Origin: Plectrocnemia conspersa
Lineage: Eukaryota; Arthropoda; Insecta; Trichoptera; Polycentropodidae
DNA: 64,000 bases
Assembly (NCBI GenBank): GCA_009617715.1
Contig: VTFK01000112.1
Location: 248,001-312,000 of the forward strand
Reading direction: 5' to 3'
Made by a program: the position numbers and the translations under genes
Notes under the pieces: model-generated
Seen by the model: only the letters and a program-made list of their open reading frames with translations
Database searches by the model: none
Told to the model about the DNA's origin: nothing
Shown: positions 56,701-62,700 of the stretch, piece by piece
How the letters are laid out: each line of letters starts with the position of its first letter
How positions within the stretch are numbered: the first letter of the stretch is position 1

Positions 56701-59700
56701 GCATTTAAAAGATATTGGTGTCCCTATAGTTTATACAGTCTTAAAAAAAATCTGGATAAATTTATATTATGTGAATAATAAGCTAGAAGAAATACATTTT
56801 TAATAGTTTAACCATAATCTAAAACATTACATAATATTTTTTTTAATTGAACAGATTCTTTATTTGTTAATAAATTTTAATACATTTTTTTTATAATAAG
56901 AAGTATCTTAACTAACCTATAATATTTTCAGTTTCTAAAACTTATTATCTAGATTGTAAGACTAATTATTTATATTTGAAAAGATGACAAAAACCCCTTT
57001 GAGATGTACTCATTTCTTAGAACAGCGAAATAGATATACGCCTTTAGAAAGCGACATTTGCTTGATGGGCATTGTCCAAGGTCGTATACTGCAACGGATA
57101 TCTTGTGGATCCGTGACCGTTTCGCAACAAAGAAATATTTTTTAATGCACCGAAGAATCCTTACTTGTTTATGATTTTTTCTAGTCGTAATGAAGGCTTG
57201 TGTGGTCTCAATTTTTTACGCTATTGTCTTGTTTCCTTATTGATGGTTGATTGTTTTGGTCACGAGTTTTGAGAATAAGACCCTTTACAAATGTATGCAA
57301 GAAAGAAAGCAATAACTTATTTTATTACTCAAATATAATTTCGTACATACTGTACCCCTACACATTTGGACAATATGAGATTAAAAGCATAGTTAAAACT
57401 GAATATTCTAGTTGCATATGGAGCAGATTTTTAAATTTGGGTACAGCACCTCACAACTTGGACATATCGGTACAAATACCAACATAATCATTTATATTTA
57501 TTTTATTCTTTTGCAAAATTTTTATTACGGAATTTCTTAATTTTAGCCCCTCAATTTTAGGCGCATATTCTAAATTAAATTCCGCACCATAATTCATCTC
57601 GTGTAAGTCGAAAAATCTAATAAAATTCGCTCTGATATAATTTTTGTAAGCATATCAAATTATCACACTCATTTGGGATATTGTGGATGTCGATTATTTC
57701 CTTACCACAAGAAAAAATAATACTATTTTGGGTTGTTTTAGATGTATGATATATGTTGCATTTTCAGATGCAGATTTGAGATGATTTTCAAGAATTTTAT
57801 TTTCTTCTTGACTCCTAAATTTTAAAATCTTCCGAAAATTTATTTGATTAGTTATTAAAATTACATAATCTCTATGACCTCTTAAATCTATGTTTTGTTT
57901 TTCAGGTGTTATAATATAATTAATAACAGGAATAAGTCTTTTACGACTTTCTTCCACTTCTTTCAATCGACTTGAAAATAAAATATTACGTATTTTGTTT
58001 TGTAAAACAACGTAAAAAATCTTTTGCAGTTTGAACTGAAGTTATATAATATTTGCTTCGTTCGTGCCTTTCCAATATTCCATCATTGTCAAGAAGTTTT
58101 AAAAACGCTTTCAGAACTTTTGTTACCAAGTTCCGGCTTTACCATTGCATCGCACTTCACCTACAGCAAATAATGAACAATATTTACGAAAGACCCCTTT
58201 CATAATTATGGATTAAACCAACGATTTATTAAAATGACATATTAACTTAAACGCCAGTGAGTCACTTATTGATTATTTTTTAAGCAAATTAATTTTTTTT
58301 AAATAAGTTAACAAATTCTTAACATTTTTTTAATTATTTAAAATAAACTAGCTTCATTTATCAGTGAACCGAGTATTTTATATTTATTTTATAAAGAGAT
58401 ACTGACGCGTAAAGAAAAATAGCATGTGACTCATTAAAAAGTCGCTGGCGTTTAAAGGGTTAAGTATATTTTTATAATTTTATCTTTCATCTTGTACTTT
58501 GAATATAGAATAAGATATGTTCTGATGAAGAAAATGGATTTTACAAAAGTTATTTTATTCAAAATAAATTATAAGGAATATTTTTTACATAGATACATTT
58601 CTGAAAGTTGAAATGAGGATTTGCTGCAATAACAGAGTGAACGGTCACTTTCATCTTACATTAAGCTTAGTTCGTTTACCTGGAAGGTTCGTAATAAAAA
58701 CAATCGTGAAATTATGTATAAAAGGGAACTAAAATATATTTATTAAAAAATTAAATCTGTTGTGAATAATAAATTTAAATATGATTTTTTACACCACCCT
58801 TCCATCCGCCTAACGCCCCGCAAAACGCCCAGCCGGCCCTGATCATGAGTGTAGTTGTAACACCGAAACTTTGAAACAAAGGTCCAATCATGTTATTTTA
58901 TTAAAGTGCTCTGAATAACCAAAACCAAAAAAGCACGTCAAGTTTGATCGAATTACTATTTTCGACGATTATTACTTTCTTATTTATTACAATTGTCATG
59001 GTTTGTGAGATGCAATCCTATTAATAAACAACTCTTGAAATTTGTACCGGCTCATTCTTTTAATTTTTGGCCAAAAACAACACAGTTGTGATGCCGCAGC
59101 CACTGTATTGACCAGATATGATCCCTTGCGGTCTTTTCTGTTCCTGAAGATAAAGCGGATATTGAAAGGACAACGTTTTGCAACAATATAAGAGAATGAC
59201 TAAACCGCTGGTGAGCTCCAGAATAATGTTTTTTGTATTCAAACAGACGTTGGCATAAGTGTATTATTTCTGATTGGAACTACTTTGAAAGGATTAAAAT
59301 TTTTTTTCATGAAAATTAAAATTGTCGTTATATCACACCACATATGAATACAATTTTTTTAAACAAATGTTATTGTTCCGCCCCTGTTTGGTGTTTGTGC
59401 GTTAGTTTGTTATATATTATGTCTCCATAACGATCGTTAATCGATACCTTGGATACCAGAATAGTAACAGGTGCCAAATCGAAAAACGCTTCGCCCATAC
59501 AATCGTAAGCAATGCCGCCCAAGAGCCAGAAATCAAAAGGAAAGAAAAACAAAGCGAAGAAAGGAAAAGAGGAGAAAGGAAGCGACATTCTGACGGAAGT
59601 CGACAAAACTTTCTACGAATTACAAATAGCGGATCTTAACAGGAAATTGGAACGCCTCCGCGCCAAGAACGAAGAGTTGGAAGCCAAAAATGATGAATTG

Positions 59701-62700
59701 GTGGCTGATTATAAAAAGTTGGATGAGGACAGAGCGGACGTGATCACTTATGTGAAGAAGAATCTTCAGATGAAAACGGATGAAGCGAACGAGCTACAAG
59801 AAAGAGTGCGTGGACTTGAAGAGTTGAGGGTTATAGAGACGAGAGATTTTAAGCTTAAAATATCAGACTTGCAAAAAGATTTTAATATCATGCGCGAGCA
59901 ACTCACATCGGAAGTTAAGCTCTTGAACGGCAAACTAAACTCTTTGGAGGAATTCAGGAACATGAGGGAGCAACTTATGATCAAGTTTGAGAAGCAAGAG
60001 AAAGATTTTGAAAATCAAGAAGAGAGCTACAAAAAATTATTGTATGAAAATGAAAAAAAATTGATCATTAGCAAGAATAACTTGAAGAAAGAAATGGAAT
60101 CAAAATTGACACAATTAGCTCAGGATATGCATGATGCTACTGAAGTGAGAATTGCATCTTCGACTCAAAGAGTCATGAAAGAAAACATAGCTATTAATAA
60201 TGAATTGCGAGAAATATTAGCAGCTTGTGCTAGATTGAAAGAAGAAAGTAATATTCTTAAAGAAAAGGAGAAGGCTGCAAGATTGTCTTTTAAACTTTGT
60301 GAAGGGCAAAGAGATAAGGCTGTTGAAAAGAGCATTGTACAATTGAAGCTCATCGAGAAACTAACGTCTGAACATGGTATGATGAAAGAAAAATTTGGTT
60401 CTCTCAAAGAGCAAGAGTTTGATTTGGAGACACAGAAGAGTAACGTTGAAGTTTTGAGTAATGAAATCACCGTGATGTCTGAAAAAATGAACAATTTGGA
60501 AAGACAACTCAAAGATAGTTTGACTGAAAAGGACGATTTGAAGATGCAAGCACAGAAAGCTAGAACAGAAACTAAAAGGATAGAATCTATAGTGATAAAT
60601 GCAGGAATGGCTGTGAGGAATTCCGTCAAATTGTTGGAATCTGAAAGTAGAGACGAAGCCGAGGAAGATTCTGCTAGACGTGTTCTTTTATATACATTAT
60701 TAGAGCTGCTCTCGCCTCATACTGTTAAAGAGTTCTCATCAATGTCTTCTTCGATACAATATAAAAGAGGAGATTTGGGCTTCGTTCCCACAATGTCGCC
60801 GACGGTTAAGGTCATCGAAAGCAAAATTGTTTCTGATGATTATACTAAGCCTTATGAAGGTAGTGAATCAAAAGTATATGATAAAGAGCAAAGTGATGAT
60901 ATATACAAGGAAGAAATCAAAGAATATTTGGAAAAAGTAGAAGATGAACATTTGAAAGAGAGCGACAGTGACTTGAAATCTGAAAAAGATGACGATTCTA
61001 CTTATTGAAAAGATCATTCTTTTTAAAATATTGTATTTATCAAAATCAATTATATTTTTATAGAAATTAAATTCGATGAAAATACATTATTTTTTAATTA
61101 TAATAATGAAATATAAAGAAATAAACGTGTTTGTCTACTAATAATGGTTTATATATTTATATACATATATATTCAAAAATTCACACTAAATAAAAATTTA
61201 TAGGACATGTTTTTTAAAATAAGATAAATTTTACATTACTTCATATTCAGATATATCCCAAGAAAATGTATATCAAACTACTGATAAATGCCAAAGTTTG
61301 ATCATTTCTTTATAAAGTTTGATTGTATCTTAATTTTTAATATTTTTGTTTTATCAAAATGAGTTATTTCAATTATCTTATATAGTATGTATTTAAGAAA
61401 AACCCAGATCCGCGTATAATACAGAAAATAGTAAATAATTTATTTTTGGTTTAAAACTTGGCTAAAATTAATGATCAAATATTTGTACATAGATGTCATA
61501 TACGTAAGAAAAAATATATTAATCTGCGTTTTTTAGGTGCGGGTTAAATTAGTTAAATATAAAAACATGTATTACTTTAACTAAAGTATATATTCTCTAT
61601 CTTTTTCTACAATTATTTTCCACATGTAAATAATTTTTTATATTTTGTAAGAAAAAAATTTGATACTGCTAACCACTAACTATAATTTAATTGATAAATT
61701 TAGGGTCCAGCTGTTGAATCTGAAGCATGTGCTGGAAACAATACCGTTGAAGGGAAACTTTGCCCTTGGGACGAGTTAATAGCCGGCCTCAACAGCATCA
61801 ACGTCGGTGATGAATGTCAGTGTGGCTGTGTATTGAGGCTGGGTACAACGTCTCGTGCTATAGCTGCCTCGGCACAGACATGCAAAGGCAGAAATTTCTG
61901 GTTATTACAGGTATTACACAATTCAGCAAGTAATTTCTAATCTAAGATGCATTATGTTCTATGGAATTATTATGTCATATTTAACCAGGTATCACCAGGG
62001 CACATAGTAAAGCTGACAATGGAAAAGTATCATTTATCTTGTGGAGCACAATGGTTAAAAGCGAGAGACGGAGATTCGCCAGCTGCAGTTTTGTTGGCAG
62101 CGTGGCCTGGAGTGGATAGCAAAACGAGCAGCATTAATGAACACACTGCCACATCGATCACGTCGAGTAGTCATAGCTTACTTTTGGAGTTTTTCTCGGA
62201 CGAATTGTTGGCAGCTGGTTCTGCATGTCCGGGAGGTTTTGTTGCTAGTGCTGTACAAATAGGTAATGATTTATTAACATTTAAATATTATTTTGAGTTC
62301 TATGTTAATGTTTTTGCATTGTCATGAGCAAATTTGAATAAACTTCTCGCATAGGGTTAAAATAATTATTGTGGATAAGGAAGATAATGATAATATATGG
62401 CATGTAATTAAAACAGCTGTAGAATAAATAATAAAGCACTTGGAATTGCTTGATTGGGGAGGTAGTGATTGCTTAGGAGTTTTGGTCTTCAAAGTTTATA
62501 GTATAGAGACATTACGATTTGTCGAAATCAAATAATTTATGGTCTATGTAATTTTCTAATTCTGTTTGCATTAAATATTATTATAAAGTCTAGTTGTAGA
62601 TATACGCAACTATTCAACCAAAATATTTAATATAGATAGAAGTACTTTCTGCATGAATATCTATGCCGTTTGTGTATTGAATGTTATAAATGATTTTTTT

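Larger units (their letters stand above)
56671..58841 (-). mobile_element. Zaphod-type hAT element, decayed
   Basis: The ends are GGGCCGGATTAAGACTTTTA on the left and the inverse of CAGGGCCGGC on the right. Such CAGGGCCGGATTAAG ends are typical of this hAT group. A broken transposase lies inside on the minus strand. A TTAA-flanked MITE sits near the right end. The expected 8-bp target duplication is not evident. Confidence 0.65.

Noticed and set aside
59370..60629. Minus-strand frames opposite CFAP157 (59370-59606, 59766-59984, 60165-60629)
   Set aside because: They are shadows of the coiled-coil frame, being rich in Ser, Phe and Leu from reverse-reading Glu/Lys codons.
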